From NCBI GenBank assembly GCA_905331475.1, contig CAJNYU010001127.1, forward strand, positions 372,001-436,000: a stretch of 64,000 nt of DNA, written 5' to 3'. A program made the translations under genes and the position numbers. This DNA is from Rotaria socialis. Taxonomy: Eukaryota; Rotifera; Eurotatoria; Philodinida; Philodinidae. Shown in pieces: positions 45,901 to 58,600 of the stretch. The notes beneath the pieces were generated by a model. That model was not told the DNA's origin. It searched no databases and saw only the letters and a program-made list of their open reading frames with translations. How positions within the stretch are numbered: the stretch's first letter is position 1; each line of letters begins with the position of its first letter.

Positions 45901-46644
45901 TATTTCAGCAATTGATGAGTCTATCCCATATTGAATGTCTCTCATGAGAGTTTTTATTTCGAGTTAAAATAGTAGTATAATGGTATTTTTTTCCCTCTCT
46001 AATTTCTGGCTAAGTTTAATGATTTGCTGTTTTTTTGTCCTTAAAAATACGATAACATTCAGTGAAAAATAATGATACAAAAGTTTTTCTTTTTTAATAA
46101 TTTCTAGTTTCATTGAAATTTAACTAGATATTCATATTGAATCGATTCTAGTTCTCAATGTTATTTTAGCATGAATCGAACTAATGTTGGTTATCAAATA
46201 TTGAAGCCACGCTCCTCTATAGAAACTATGAAAAAATTGGATATATTTACAGATAGAAAAACCACGCCACTAAAATGAGGGTAATCCTATAATGTTAGTA
46301 TTTCATTTAAAAATATCGTTCATTTCATCAATACGAGTAAAACTATTGATTTAGACCGAGTTTAATCAATTCATAACGCTTGATATAAATATGCGATAAT
46401 GATCTATTTATCTACAAAACAAATTTCTTAGTTAGAATGTCGATTGCTTTCATTCGAAGCCAATCTACAGACGACTGTAAATACTTAACAAGAAAAGAGC
46501 GTATATAAAACATTACCTATTCTCATATAAAAAGGTTAAGTATGTCATTAAAGAGTCATTGAGATATTCACGACAAAATCAAAGCTCTTATCAATCTTTT
46601 GCTTTTTCCTATAACATATACAAGTAAATTGAATGTAAAAGTGT
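42925..46644. other. 3.7-kb interval holding a foldback transposon
   Basis: The first few hundred bases are T-rich and are probably the 3' UTR of the poly-His gene. The foldback element lies at 44887-45793. The remainder is AT-rich, with no coding pattern on either strand. Confidence 0.45.
44887..45793. mobile_element. Foldback/MITE DNA transposon, 907 bp, TA target duplication
   Basis: The ends start ACGACTGATGCAAAAGTCTT and are matched in reverse complement at the right end. The inverted repeats extend about 195 bp on each side with few mismatches (shared GGTCGAAATTTTCGAAACGCG). Both ends are flanked by TA, which fits Tc1/mariner-type insertion. The likeness weakens but seems to go on further inward (CATTCAAATTTT on both sides). 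The interior has two overlapping short frames (45333-45593 + and 45444-45656 -) with no transposase motifs, so the copy is non-autonomous. High arm identity suggests it is young or kept alike by gene conversion. Confidence 0.8.
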
Positions 46645-47561
46645 ATGGCAACTTTTCCGAAGCATTCTGATCGTGAACGTTATAAGCGTCACCGTAATCC
46701 TTCCTACACGCAAGTAAATATTTAGCAAAATGATAAATAGTCTTAATGATGATAGTTAAAATCTTTGTCTTATTACAAATAATTTAGGCGTCTAGTGAAC
46801 ACGTTTCCATAGTTAATGAAAGAATACATGGCGTCAAATTACGACATCGCCGTGCTGAAGGTCAAGCAACACTTTCATTTTATGATAATTTTTCTGGTGA
46901 TGAAAATAAAAATACAGTATCAAAATGGACTATTGTCCGACAACGTCTGCCAGATATTCTGGCTCTTAGTGAGACATACAAACCGGGAAGTGCTCGAGCT
47001 CAACTCATCTTACTTGTTGCTCTAATGAATAAACAAGCAAGTGACCTTGTAGAAGAATCGAGTCCATCAAAAATAAATGATCATAGTAATGCAATATCAC
47101 ATATTGTTCCAAGCAATGTTATTATTGATATAAGTGGTCGTAGTCGATTAATTTGCTTGAAACGTATACCATCGCAACAGATGATTCATGTTGATGTTAA
47201 TGGCTTATCGTTTTCTATTCCTACACGTCAATTTATTTTGGCTGTTAGTCGTGGCTATGCACACGAAACAGCTGCTAGATATTGTCCACCGGCTATACGC
47301 GACATGTTAATTGATTTGTCGAAAACAAAAATTGTTGAAGATCGTCAACAATATAGACGTGCGCAACTTAAAAAACGTTTCGGTAAAATATTATTTTTTA
47401 GTATATTTGCATTCATTATTGTAATGATGTTGGCACTTATGTTTTGTGCCGCTGATACAATGTTTAAACTAGATTCATTTAATAAAACATTGACGTATAT
47501 GCCAATACAACGTAAAGTATTAAAGCAAATCGATGAAATGTATTCAATGAAAACACAATGA
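46645..47561 (+). CDS. Unknown tail-anchored membrane protein, 2 exons
   Basis: Exons 46645-46713 and 46788-47561 join at phase 0 to 280 residues; the 74-nt intron has GTAAAT and TTTAG ends. The first 190 residues are polar and basic with no signal peptide. One hydrophobic helix, ILFFSIFAFIIVMMLALMF, lies about 50 residues from the C-terminus, giving a type II or tail-anchored topology. The segment VIIDISGRSRLICLKR and the FSIPTRQFILAVSRGYAHETAARYCPP region look well ordered, but I recognise no family. Possibly lineage-specific. Confidence 0.7.
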
Positions 47562-47589
47562 AGAAATCAATATTAGTAATAATACTTAT

Positions 47590-47832
47590 TTATTTATTTT
47601 TTCTGCGACGTTTGTTTTGAAAACTATTAGATAATTTTTTTTTCATATGTTTTTGGTAATAATATTGGGCGACATTGGCAAGATGATGCGCATAGAACAT
47701 AATATAATAATAATAATAATTTTCTTCTTGTTGATTGTACAAGAGCCAAGGCATCAGCTTGATCCTTATGTTTTTGATATTTTTATCAGGTTTTTCAGCT
47801 ATATCATCCTGTGATTCAATATCATCTGTCAT
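47590..47832 (-). CDS. Possible small hypothetical protein
   Basis: An 80-residue frame starting MTDDIESQDDIAEKPD lies antisense to the 3' flank of the preceding gene. It has an acidic start, a middle PWLLYNQQEEN followed by five Tyr and IMFYAHHLANVAQ, and a basic end (KRRRKNK). Composition fits a coding region better than chance AT-rich DNA, but the Tyr run comes from a TAA/ATA repeat and there is no homology or splice evidence. Confidence 0.25.
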   Translation of the reverse strand: MTDDIESQDDIAEKPDKNIKNIRIKLMPWLLYNQQEENYYYYYIMFYAHHLANVAQYYYQKHMKKKLSNSFQNKRRRKNK

Positions 47833-48615
47833 GTCACTTGATATCTTCAATTGTTACGAACGTATCACATCAATCAGAATAATTAATATTATTGCTCTAC
47901 GCGTGTTTTTAACTCGCATCGCTTTTCCAATATGTAAGTTTATAGTTTTTATGGGTATTTCTTTTTATTTTGATTTATAATAAAAAAGCGTTTGATTTGA
48001 ATATTCAAATCAATAAGAAAAATTTTGCATTCCAATACAATGCGATGATTTATTTCCATCTGTGAGCACTTTATCAATTTAAGGAAGACTTGTTCTCTTT
48101 AAATACTTTTTGTCTCTCTCTCTGCCGGTAAAAGTAAAGCATATATTCAAGAAATCAGTTTATGTCTACGTATAATATTCATATGAGATTTTTGATAGAA
48201 TTTTCAGATTTTTATAAATCTTTAGGACTGTTAGATGAATTTGAATTGAGAGTATTAAGTAAATTTCTATGAGACTAGAGAACGTATAGACGAGTTTCTA
48301 TTCATAATACATCATCAATGAAACATTCGATACTTCGAAAATAAAATATTTATTACGGATGAAACATTATCGGATCGGTTTTCTGTAGAGGAAAATATGA
48401 AAATCGAACTGGTATAATTTATAATTTATATTGTTTTTTTGTTTTGATCCACGTAAATATCTTACATTGTAATTGAGAACAGTCATACTTTTTGTATGTA
48501 CTCTTATTTAACTTTTAAAAATGACGTCTTGATCGTTACGATAAAAAAAAAAGAATCGCTGGTTTGATATAATGAGTTGAAAATGTCATAGTCGTATCTT
48601 ATTTAGTTCTAAAAC
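47833..48615. other. Intergenic region between two membrane-protein genes
   Basis: AT-rich DNA with no coding pattern; likely the promoter side of the gene at 48616. A short CT run occurs near 48114. Confidence 0.4.
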
Positions 48616-49849
48616 ATGTTACTCAACAATCAAGTGCCATCGGGCGAATATCGACATAATTTTGTTCGATTGATATTTCTTATTGGTTCGGTCATTTTCT
48701 TTATCGGCTTTATTTTTGTCGATCAACTATTCGAACAAGGAAACACAGGTAAGATTTCTTTCGTTGAAAACAGAAAAATGAGATTCCTTTTCTTAAGTAT
48801 TAAAATATTCAGGAGTGTTAGTAAATAGAACGTATCGTGTTGAACAATTATATCCTAATGATATCACACCATCTAATTGGGTTTATCGCAGTTTGGATGT
48901 ATTTAATTATTTCTGGCAGGTAAAATCGATACTTTTCATTTAGCAACAGGAAACAAAAAATAGTGATGATATTGATTTTTTAGCTTGCTTGGTTATTGTA
49001 CTCGTTGAGTTTCATCTTCCGTCGTTCGGCAACTGGTTATCTTTATTTATCACCGAATACATTAACACCAACATTTTCCATTGTTTACGTTTTGGGTTTT
49101 CTGATACAAACAATATGGCTTTTATTTTTTCAAAAAAATTATACAATTGTAAATACTATAAAGATCATATTCATTAAATAGATATGCTCTTTTATTTCGC
49201 TTTCTAGTGGAGTTGGATTATTTATCTAGTCTCATTTTTACTATTATCACTTGCTTTATTTATTATTAATAATAATTTAGCAGTAAATAAGAAAATCTAT
49301 GAAACTGAAGGATTGTAAGTAATTGATTTCTAAAAGTATTCTACTTGTTCGTATTTGTTTTCATTCTTTTTAGTGATCGAGATGTTTGGTGTCTTCGATT
49401 TTTTGCCCAAAATGGTGTTGCATTCTTTGCCTGTTGGGCAGGTTTGGATTTTATTTTATTTTAAAGACTTTTACTTTTTATTAAAATTTATTTTAGCCGT
49501 TCGTTTTGTTCTTACGTTCGACATATTTCTTCAAGTTCAATGCAACTTATCGGTTCTAAATGCTGGCACAATATGCTTAAGTTTGGCAGCGGTCTTAGCT
49601 GGTGGATTCTTTTTTGGAACAAATTTTAATGCAGCACTTGTTGAACGATGTGCCTATCAATTTTCGCCATGGGTGATATTCATTATATTCTTTTGGGGGG
49701 TTGTTGAAAACAATTGGATATCAAAAGATATTACAAGAAACAATATTATTGCTGGTGTTGAATTATTAGTTAGTTTAGTATCAGCTGTTTTGGCATTAGC
49801 TCTCTTTACAATGCGTTATCGGGCTTCAAAAATTGATCCAATCGCCTAA
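48616..49849 (+). CDS. Multi-pass membrane protein, possibly TspO/MBR-like, 6 exons
   Basis: Exons 48616-48748, 48813-48919, 48984-49148, 49208-49314, 49374-49441 and 49497-49849 join in frame to 310 residues; all introns are 55-65 nt. About eight hydrophobic helices are visible, beginning with LIFLIGSVIFFIGFIFV, so it is an integral membrane protein without a cleaved signal. The stretch DITPSNWVYRSLDVFNYFWQ followed by a Trp-rich helix recalls TspO/MBR-type proteins and the related larger eukaryotic forms (TP..WV......W...). The likeness is weak, and the protein is about twice the size of a classical TspO. Function unknown. Confidence 0.75.
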
Positions 49850-50087
49850 AGAAACATTTTTCTAAACAATTAAATATCAACCGGTGTTATGTATTTATCT
49901 TTCCCTTTTCAGGTGATTGGTTTTCTTTTTAATTGAATCCAGTTTTTAATAAACAACAAAACATATGAAAGAAAAAAAACAAGAAAACAGAATAAATAGT
50001 GTTATGTCTTTTTTGGAAATGGATATGACATCGATTTATTTGTTTGTTGGCCACCAGGTCGTTTTGGGGCCTAAAAATAACGGTGTG
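49850..50087. terminator. Shared convergent 3' end region
   Basis: Only about 240 bases separate the stop of the membrane protein (+) from the stop of EXOSC10 (-). AATAAA-type signals occur near 49949 and 49993 on the plus strand. The two transcripts probably overlap or end very close together. Confidence 0.4.
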
Positions 50088-53000
50088 TCAATTAAATAGA
50101 AATCGCATAAAGGAAAAAATTACTCTGGCTTTTGTAGATCTTGTCGGGCGATTTGGTTCGTAGATATCTTCATCGTCGGCTGGTCGTTTAAATTTTTCTT
50201 CAATAGAAAACGATAGAAAGAAAGTCTATTTATTAAATAGAATTGTTTTGCTCACTTTTTGAAAGAATTTGATCTTCATTCATAACCTTATAATTGTAAG
50301 GTTGAAATGTTGCATGTTTTTGTTGATACTCATCATCAATAATTTCTCCTGGTTCTTCTTCATCTTCGTCACTATCTAATTTAATTGTTGATGGTACTTC
50401 ATCAGCAACACAACCACGTCGATATTTTTTATTTTTCATTTTATTACTATTATTTTCATCATTCGTTGTTTTTCTTTTACGTTTTGTTGCAGACTTGAAA
50501 AAAGACAAAATCATTAAATTAATTGATCTTCTCAAAGAAAAAACAACTTACTTGTTTATTAAGCATAATAACTTCAATATCATCAGTCGATTTTTCTTTC
50601 CGAATACCATCACCATTTTGATTATTAGCATCATGTTGAGCAGATTTTCTGATAACTAAAATAATCAGTGTTAGTAAATCTTAAACTTTTTGAAATTATT
50701 CTATATACTCGTACTTGATGGATCTCGATCAGGATAATAAACTTGCCATATTGACTTTGTTTTAATCAGAGATCCAGTTCGATAAGATTCAGGCATATAC
50801 TAAAGAAAGATAATATGTTTTTATTAAAGCACATCTAAACAAATCATTTGTAAAGCTGTATTAGAATCTAAGTTCCTTTTACAATTTCATAACTAAAAAT
50901 AGGACCGTGACTTCATCAATAAAAACCGACAGAGTTGAATAATCTAGTGAAAATATTAGCTCAACTAAAAATGGAAAATTGTTTTCTGGATCGTTAGCCA
51001 TATAGAGGAAAAAATAAAACTTGAAAAATAATATCCGGCAACGGAAAAAGCTTCGTGACGAAATCATTCTCGTTAAGTTAATTTAATAGTTTCTCAGCAC
51101 ATTTTTTCATTAGATTTTGTATCGTGTAAAATATGCCGTCTGCACAAATGAACTATTCTTTCTTAGAACAAATCTATTTTCTATCGAATAATGAAATACC
51201 ATGTCGAATATGTTCGTCGATTTATTCCATCGAATTTTTGATACTGGTAATAGCTGTGTTTTAATTTGAATTGGTAATGATGAATCATTTAATGTATCAC
51301 GTTTGTTGGATTCTTCAATAAATGTTTCATCGAGAATAGATGAAAGATCTGTTTAAAAATAAAAAAATCGATCAAAATTTAATCATGTGATTAATTTACC
51401 GTTAGAAAGAATTTTAGTCGAATTAACATTCGTTAAAAGTTGAGGCTCTCTTTGATGTGACGTATCATGTGGGCAGTTGAGAACATTTTCCGGATCATAT
51501 AATACAGGTAATGTTAATGGAGCTATTTGATGTTCTTTTGGCTCCTAGAAAAAAAATCATTATACGAAAACTAGAAGTTTTTCTCTGTGAAATTATTCCT
51601 TACTTCGATCAATGGTATATCCCGAGCTTGCAAAATAATTTGATGTATGTCATGTAAATTATGTTGAACAAGGACTGGTACTGGATTGCAACAAGCACGA
51701 ATACCTTGAGATTCTCTATAAAATACATTCTATTAGTTCGATTCTTTTAATGTTCACGTCAAAACAAAAGAAGGCTGTGCAAATGCTAATACTATACAAG
51801 GAAAACTAAATTTTTACCTATCACATTCATAAAACGTTTAGAAGCCCACACGAATATAATGTTCCGCATCGCTCTGCTTATTTAATCTTGAAAGAAGAAT
51901 TTTCATAATTATCCTCTCAAACGGTAATACTCAGGAAAACAGAGAATACCTTTCCGGTATCATTATGCAGAAAGAGTATTCATTTTTAGCAAATTTTCTA
52001 TAAATTGAATCCAAAAATCGTTTTCATGAAATTGTCAAATACGACTGATTTGTTTTCTATTGAAGCATCACGGTAAATGGCATTAGGGGTATTCTGAAGT
52101 GAATATCTATCTCAACCGAGGTTTATATAATTATCTCTCTATTTTAACAATCCTTTTCGATCGTATTTTGCACAAAAAAAAACAGAAGAATACTTTCAAA
52201 CCTTGGAAGAATTTCTGCGATTTGAAGTAGCATATGATTTGGTAGGACATATCTTTAAAATCAAAAGAAAAGAAAAAGTATTAGATATGTTTTCTCCAAA
52301 GTGATTGATTTTTCAAACCCAGTTGATTCATCTTCATGACGAGCAATTCTATCACGCCAATAATACAAAGATTTCAATGCAGCTAATTGTCGAACATTAA
52401 ATGTTTTACGAGATTTTATGTAAATATTTTGATATGCATCTTCATCAAAATATGGTTTTTTATAGAGCTTAAAATGAAGTAATTATATATATATGTTGTA
52501 GTGGAAATTAAAATTCAGTAGAATTTAAAATCCTACTAGTAGAAATTGAAATTTTAGTTTCTACTATAGGTAAAATTCAGTAGAATTTCAATTTCTACTA
52601 GTAGAATTTTAAATTCTACTGAATTTTAATTTCTACTGCGACATATATATATATATATATTAAATAAAATAATTTAATATTCGACATACCTTTTGACAGA
52701 TCATCTTCGATCTTTCATAAACAGTATTAAGAAACTGACGACTCTTCTGTAATAAATTATTACGTAATAAATCATAAATATAAAGAAGATAATGTGTATC
52801 TTCTCGAGCATAACGAAGATATTCTTCTGGGAAAGGTCTAAAATCATTAAATAAAACGTCTTTTTTTCTCATCTCAAAGCATCAACAATAATATGCAAAC
52901 CTTATTCTCCAATCGGCTACTTGAAATTGTTTATTAGCATCAATATCACAATATGATTTTAATAGATAAGCAAGTGAAAATGCTGGTAAATTAAGTTCTC

Positions 53001-55026
53001 GCGATGCTTGATGTGTATCAAACATATTCACAATATAAAGACCAAAATCTTTTTGTAGCCATTCAATATCAGAATCGGCACCATGAAAAACCTATTTGCA
53101 AGTTTTAATTAAAAAATAAATGATATCTATTAAACACCAGGACTATTTACTTTAACAATATTTGGATTTGTGAAAATATTATTTAGAATATGTAATTCAT
53201 CTCGTAATGCAATTGTATCAATTAGAAAATCTTCAGTGCGTGATGAGATTTGCATTAAACATGTAAAACCTTGGTATGAACGATAAGAATGATGCTAAAG
53301 AGAAGAAGAAAATGATTCATTTCGAAGGAAAAAATAAATAATAAGAAAAAAATACTTCTAAATCGATTGCTAACTCCGATTGATTTTCAATATGATCATT
53401 CATTGTTTTAAGTTTATCAGACGTATCAACATACAAGTATTTTGTTTCATCAAGTGATTTTGGTAGCTAAAAGTAAATAGTAAAATTATGCTTTTATTAA
53501 TTATTGATGGTAAATAAAACCTTAAAATAATTTCATATTTTCAAGGTACATATACATACGGCCAGTCGTTGATGTTCTAAATTTTGAAACTATATGAAAT
53601 ACTTTCAAGTAAACTCGATATACGTATCTTGGAGGCATGCTACTTTAATTTAAGTGACTCTAAAACTTTGTCTTTACTAAAAGTTCATTTTTTTTTGGCA
53701 TGAGTAGGACTTTCAGCGTAGATGCTTTGTATGTACTTCAACGAAAATATCATGAAGTATTTTTACCAAACGATTTGTTCTCATTTTCAAGTAAAAACGA
53801 AATCATTTGAAAAAACGCCATACTTAAGCTTAACGATATATATATATATGAAATCATTTGTTTCGAGGATCTATCGAATGTTGATGATAAATCATAGAGA
53901 AATTTTCTAATTACCTGTGGAGTAACTTCTTTTAACAAGTTGTCATTTGGTTCAAATGCTTCGATTTCATCGAAGTATGGATGTTGTAAACTAAAACAAT
54001 TATCATAAAGTTAAATTTTTGATTCGCCAAAAGATATTTACACTTCTGGATGCCGATCTAATAGAAGCATATCAAATGGTCGAGCATCGAATTGTGATAA
54101 CATCACTAGAATTGAAATTTTCAAGAAAAAGAAAGTATTAAATGTCTATAGATTTACTTGCTAATGGAACTATAGCATTTGGTTTTGTTCGAAGTTTAGG
54201 AATAAATGGTATTTGAGGGTTATTGTCGACCTTATCAGTAAATTTTATTTGCGGTTTCGGAATATTTTTTGTTTGCTGATGATTAATTGAAAATGTACTT
54301 GAATTTCGTTTATTTTGTTGTTTAAATGAAGGTATGTTTTCTTGTAAAATAAATCCAACCTAAGAAAACAATTGGAAATGATTCAGTTTTGGTTCAAATT
54401 TTGTTTTATTAGTACTTCTCTATTCCATGTTGCAGCAACATTTCGAATCGATGGAATAAGTGCCTTTACTTCTGACGAATTTTTTTTTAATCCTGCTGCT
54501 TCATCGAGCGATGAAGACTAAGAGATATAAAGGAGAAATTTAATCATGAAAAATAATGTAGAATAAATTTAATTTACAATTCGTTCAAATAGAATATCAT
54601 TAATGTCGATCAATTTTTCTATTTTATCATCACGGTCAGCTTCTTTCCATGATGTAATACCCAGATCACGACTTAAATTTTGTTGTTGTAACAAAGAATG
54701 CATACTAGATGAGCGAATTAAAATAATATGCATGAGATTTTGTTTGTTTTTATTTTTACTTTTGCAAAACTTTTTCAGCAACTGTATCCATTCGACGACG
54801 AAGTGGAGCAAAACTCATCAAAAAATCATGATCACTTGAACGTGATAGATCGTTTGATGAGCGTATTAATTTCACTACCATTGAACATGCAGTCTGAGAG
54901 AAAGAAATCATGTTATTATTCTTTGTTTTTTCTTAGTTCGAAATTTATTCTTACATCTTTAAATGCAGCTACATCTGGAAATTCATCGAGAAAAAGATTT
55001 GGTGTTGGAGTATCTTCTGATGACAT
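50088..55026 (-). CDS. EXOSC10: Exosome component 10 (RRP6-type 3'-5' exoribonuclease)
   Basis: About 17 short exons; the first ones are 55026-54955, 54893-54760, 54704-54578, 54517-54416, 54359-54158 and 54105-54042. The product is roughly 800 residues. A PMC2NT-type N-terminal region ([19 protein letters not shown]) and a linker lead to the marker [17 protein letters not shown]. The DEDD exonuclease is complete: [51 protein letters not shown] and [16 protein letters not shown] (DEDD-Y). An HRDC domain follows ([19 protein letters not shown]) and then [10 protein letters not shown]. The C-terminal part is poorly conserved, Lys/Glu-rich and nuclear-signal-like (KRKRKT). It trims and degrades rRNA precursors, snoRNAs and faulty nuclear transcripts with the exosome core. 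Introns near 51.7-52.2 kb and 53.5-53.9 kb are long, and the intron at 52469-52689 is mostly a palindrome. Exon borders in the last third are approximate. Confidence 0.93.
52482..52660. mobile_element. Palindromic MITE-like hairpin inside an EXOSC10 intron
   Basis: Two arms of about 75 bases are near-perfect reverse complements (AATTCAGTAGAATTT and CTACTAGTAG units), closed by a loop of about 25-30 bases and bordered by (TA)n on both sides. It occupies most of a 221-nt intron, whose remaining 42 bases equal a typical intron of this genome. It starts about 14 bases from the splice acceptor of the next exon. No coding capacity. It may be a terminal-inverted-repeat element that inserted at TA. 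Confidence 0.75.
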
Positions 55027-55679
55027 TATTTCAGTTAATCAAATCTGAAAACAAAATTACAATGATCAAATCTACCAACAGCTGCAGGCGTTTGCTGAAT
55101 TAACTTCTTGCATAAAGTTCAATCATAAAAATTATGAGATCAAAAAGGGGTTTTTCAATTTTATTTAGACAAGAGAATACCATCGAAATAACTATGCCAT
55201 TATGGCTTCTCTATAATAATCATTCACATCAATTTTGTAACAATACATTTTAAATAAGAAAGAAAATTATTTTCAATATTTCAATAGCATAATCCTTTTT
55301 TTTATATGCAACTATATAGCTTTCAAATAAAACAAGTCGTTTCATTTCTGCAATTACCTCAACAATATATCGAATAGTCACTCTATCTCGTTTCGATGGT
55401 TAACTTGACAATCAATCAAAATTTAGAGCGCTACTTTCCATGTCAAGAAAAAAATTTCAAATTAATATTTTATTCAACCATATTTCAATTAAAATACCTA
55501 ATAAAAATTAATTCCAAAACTTACATATATTTTTTCAATCACATAATCAATATAGTGGCATTATCAAATTAAACAAATATGGTGGTCGGAAGAATATTAG
55601 ATATGGTCACATGTTTATTTGATTGAACAATCGTGTTACATATTTTACTTCAAGTACTACGTGAAAATTTCAATAGCAC
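55027..55679. promoter_or_regulatory. Head-to-head region of EXOSC10 and the DBHS gene
   Basis: About 650 bases part the start codons of two divergent nuclear RNA-processing genes. A bidirectional promoter is likely from layout alone. The sequence is AT-rich with no motif that I can single out. Confidence 0.45.
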
Positions 55680-58600
55680 ATGGCTAATCATAATAAGAAT
55701 GTTCGTTATGCACGACCACCAACAATGGATCGTTCTGGGCCACGGTAAGAATCAAACTTTTCCATTTTGTTCTCATACGTTCAAATCTCTTCGTAGATTT
55801 AATATACCACCAAATCGAAACTTTCCACGACATCAGTTTAATGATAATCGGTAAGCAATCTCAGAGAAGAAAATTTATTCCAATAGAATCTCTTTCTTTT
55901 TTTTTATTTCAAGGCCACAACTACCCAAACAAAATATCGCATCATTAATGCCTAATAAACCATCTACTGAAATCAACAGGTAAATATGTCAAACAATATC
56001 TTACTTTTTAGTTCGAATAACAATTGTTTTTTGTTCACAGTTCCACACCAACAACTGTTTTAGATCCAAGTACTCAGATTGAAAAAGCAAAACCTGAGCA
56101 AAATAATTCATCGTCAGTTTTTGCATTTTGAAAATTTCTATATAATAAAATGACTTGCATTTCTAGTACTGCATCATCCAATACGACCAGTTCTGTTGAT
56201 ACTAAACCAAGCAGTAGCTCGACAAATCCTATACCGACAGATGAACAAAGACCGATGGGATCTGGTGGACAAAAACGGCCATATCCTGGTCAACAATCGA
56301 ATTCTGCAGCATCACAAAAAACTTCGCAAGGTGGTCGTTCACGTTTATTCATTGGCAATATTCCATCGGATTTGACACAAGAAGAATTTCAAACATTGTT
56401 CGAAAAATATGGCGAACTGATTGAATATTATGTTAATCCATCACGTGGCTTTGGTTTTGTTAAACTTGTAAGATGATGATGATGATGTTATTTTTTTTTG
56501 TAAGATTTATCTAGCTCTTCTTTTTTTCTTCTTATTCAGAGTTCACGACAATTAGCTGAACAAGCTAAATGTGATCTTGATGGCCATATTCTACGTGGTA
56601 AACCATTACGCATTCGCTTTGCTAGTCAAGGTGCCATTGTTAAAGTAAAAAATCTATCACCAAATGTTTCCAATGAATTACTGAAAGAAGCTTTTGAACA
56701 ATATTTTGGTGGCGTTGAACGTGCTGTTATTATTGTTGATGATCGAGGAAAATCAACTGGTGAAGGCATTGTTGAATTTGAAAAGAAACCATCAGCACAA
56801 AAATGTCTTAATGACTGTACTGAAAAATGTTTCTTTATCACAGGGTAAGTAAAGCTTCAGTTTTTCCCCGAAACGTGCCGTATGATTCTACAGTGTTAAT
56901 GTTAACTGGATACATAGAGAATAGTGTTTACTTGCATTTGTTTTACATGATGCTATCATTCCTGAACTCAGTTTTACTGAGTGTGCCTAAAAGAGCTTTT
57001 AGTCTCGTTGAAAAATAATTTTCCTCTCTGTGACAGTGTTCCACTCAATTTCAAATTTGTAGAATGCATAGCAGTAAAAATTCTCAATCCTTGAGATCAT
57101 GGCACAGCCTTGAAAAGTATTGAGATCGAATATGTTCACAATCATTATTTTATTGAGTTAAATTGACTATTTAAATTTCCATAGATTGAACAAAATTCAG
57201 TAGAGAATGCTTTGTTTGAGATATGCGGCCCGCCTATTTGCGCCAATGAAGTTTTATTTTGAAGCATACTGATTCAGGACCACTGAAACGTTCTGTTCAA
57301 ATATCAAGAACTAAAGAAATATTTAATTCATTTTTCCTTGTATTGAAGAGATTTGAGACCAATCATTGTGGAACCATGGGACATGAAAGATGAAGATGAT
57401 GGTCTACCCGATAAATCCTTGATGCGAAATGATGTTTATTTCAAGTAAGCTAAACGCGAATTATTAAAATAATCTTAATCTATAAATGAATATTTTTCAG
57501 AGAACGCGAATTACGACCACGCTTTGCTGAACCAAATACAATTGAATATACAATAGGTCTGAAATGGAAACAATTGGAGATACAAGAAAAACAATTATTA
57601 GAAGAAGTTAAAACACGTATGCAATATGCATCTGAGCAATTAAAAGTTGAAACTGAACAAATGCAATTGGAATATCAAGCACAAGTATTACGAGACGGTA
57701 GGCAATTTAAAATAGAAAAGAAAAACGTTAGTTTTCCGTTGATACGAAGAATAATAACAGAAATGATTAGATATATATCGAAGTAAGGTATATATACATT
57801 TGCAGACATCGTAGCAAGACTACTTTTCTGCTTTTGCTTTTGATGGTAAATGCTGTTTTTTCCAGATTTATCTCGATAGGATCACATATACGTCATTTGG
57901 AAGTGTTATTTTGTTATCCTCAACGGTTCTTAAGAATTCATTCATTTTTAAAAGCAGTTATTTTATCACCAGCACTTTAGCGATATCGATATCATGCAGT
58001 TTCCGGCCGTGCGTAATTACGCTAAATCTTGTATTTACTTTTTTTGAGGACTTGAGTCGATTTACTAAACTTTTCTTGTAAACGCTTTTATTCGTTTGTC
58101 TATAAAATTGTTGTTTTATATGTGCGAAGAGCAAGAATATGAAAAAGAAGATATGGTGTCGAGGAATTTTATTTGAGTACCGAAAAGATGGATATAGAAT
58201 CTTTGAAAATGCGATTTCTGCTAGAAATAAATCAGACTCCGATACTAAGAAAATATCCATCGCGAATGTCAAGTGTCTGAGGAAACGGAAAAAGCAGAAA
58301 TCGGAGTATGTGTCCGAAAAAAGAAAATCTAGTAATTTCAATAAACTATCATTGAGCAACATTCCTGGTCCAAAATGTGTCCTACCTATGCAAACAAAAT
58401 TCATGCAAAATATATATAGTAACGATTTGAGAGAGTATATTTCAGTCGAATGAATATGTAGAAAATTTATCATTAATTATTAATGTATTCTTGTTATGAA
58501 GATTTTATTTTACTTATGAAATATTATCAACAAAAAAGAATACTATTCTGCTACTAGTAAATTATCTTTCACTAAACAAAAAATACTATGTGAATCTATC

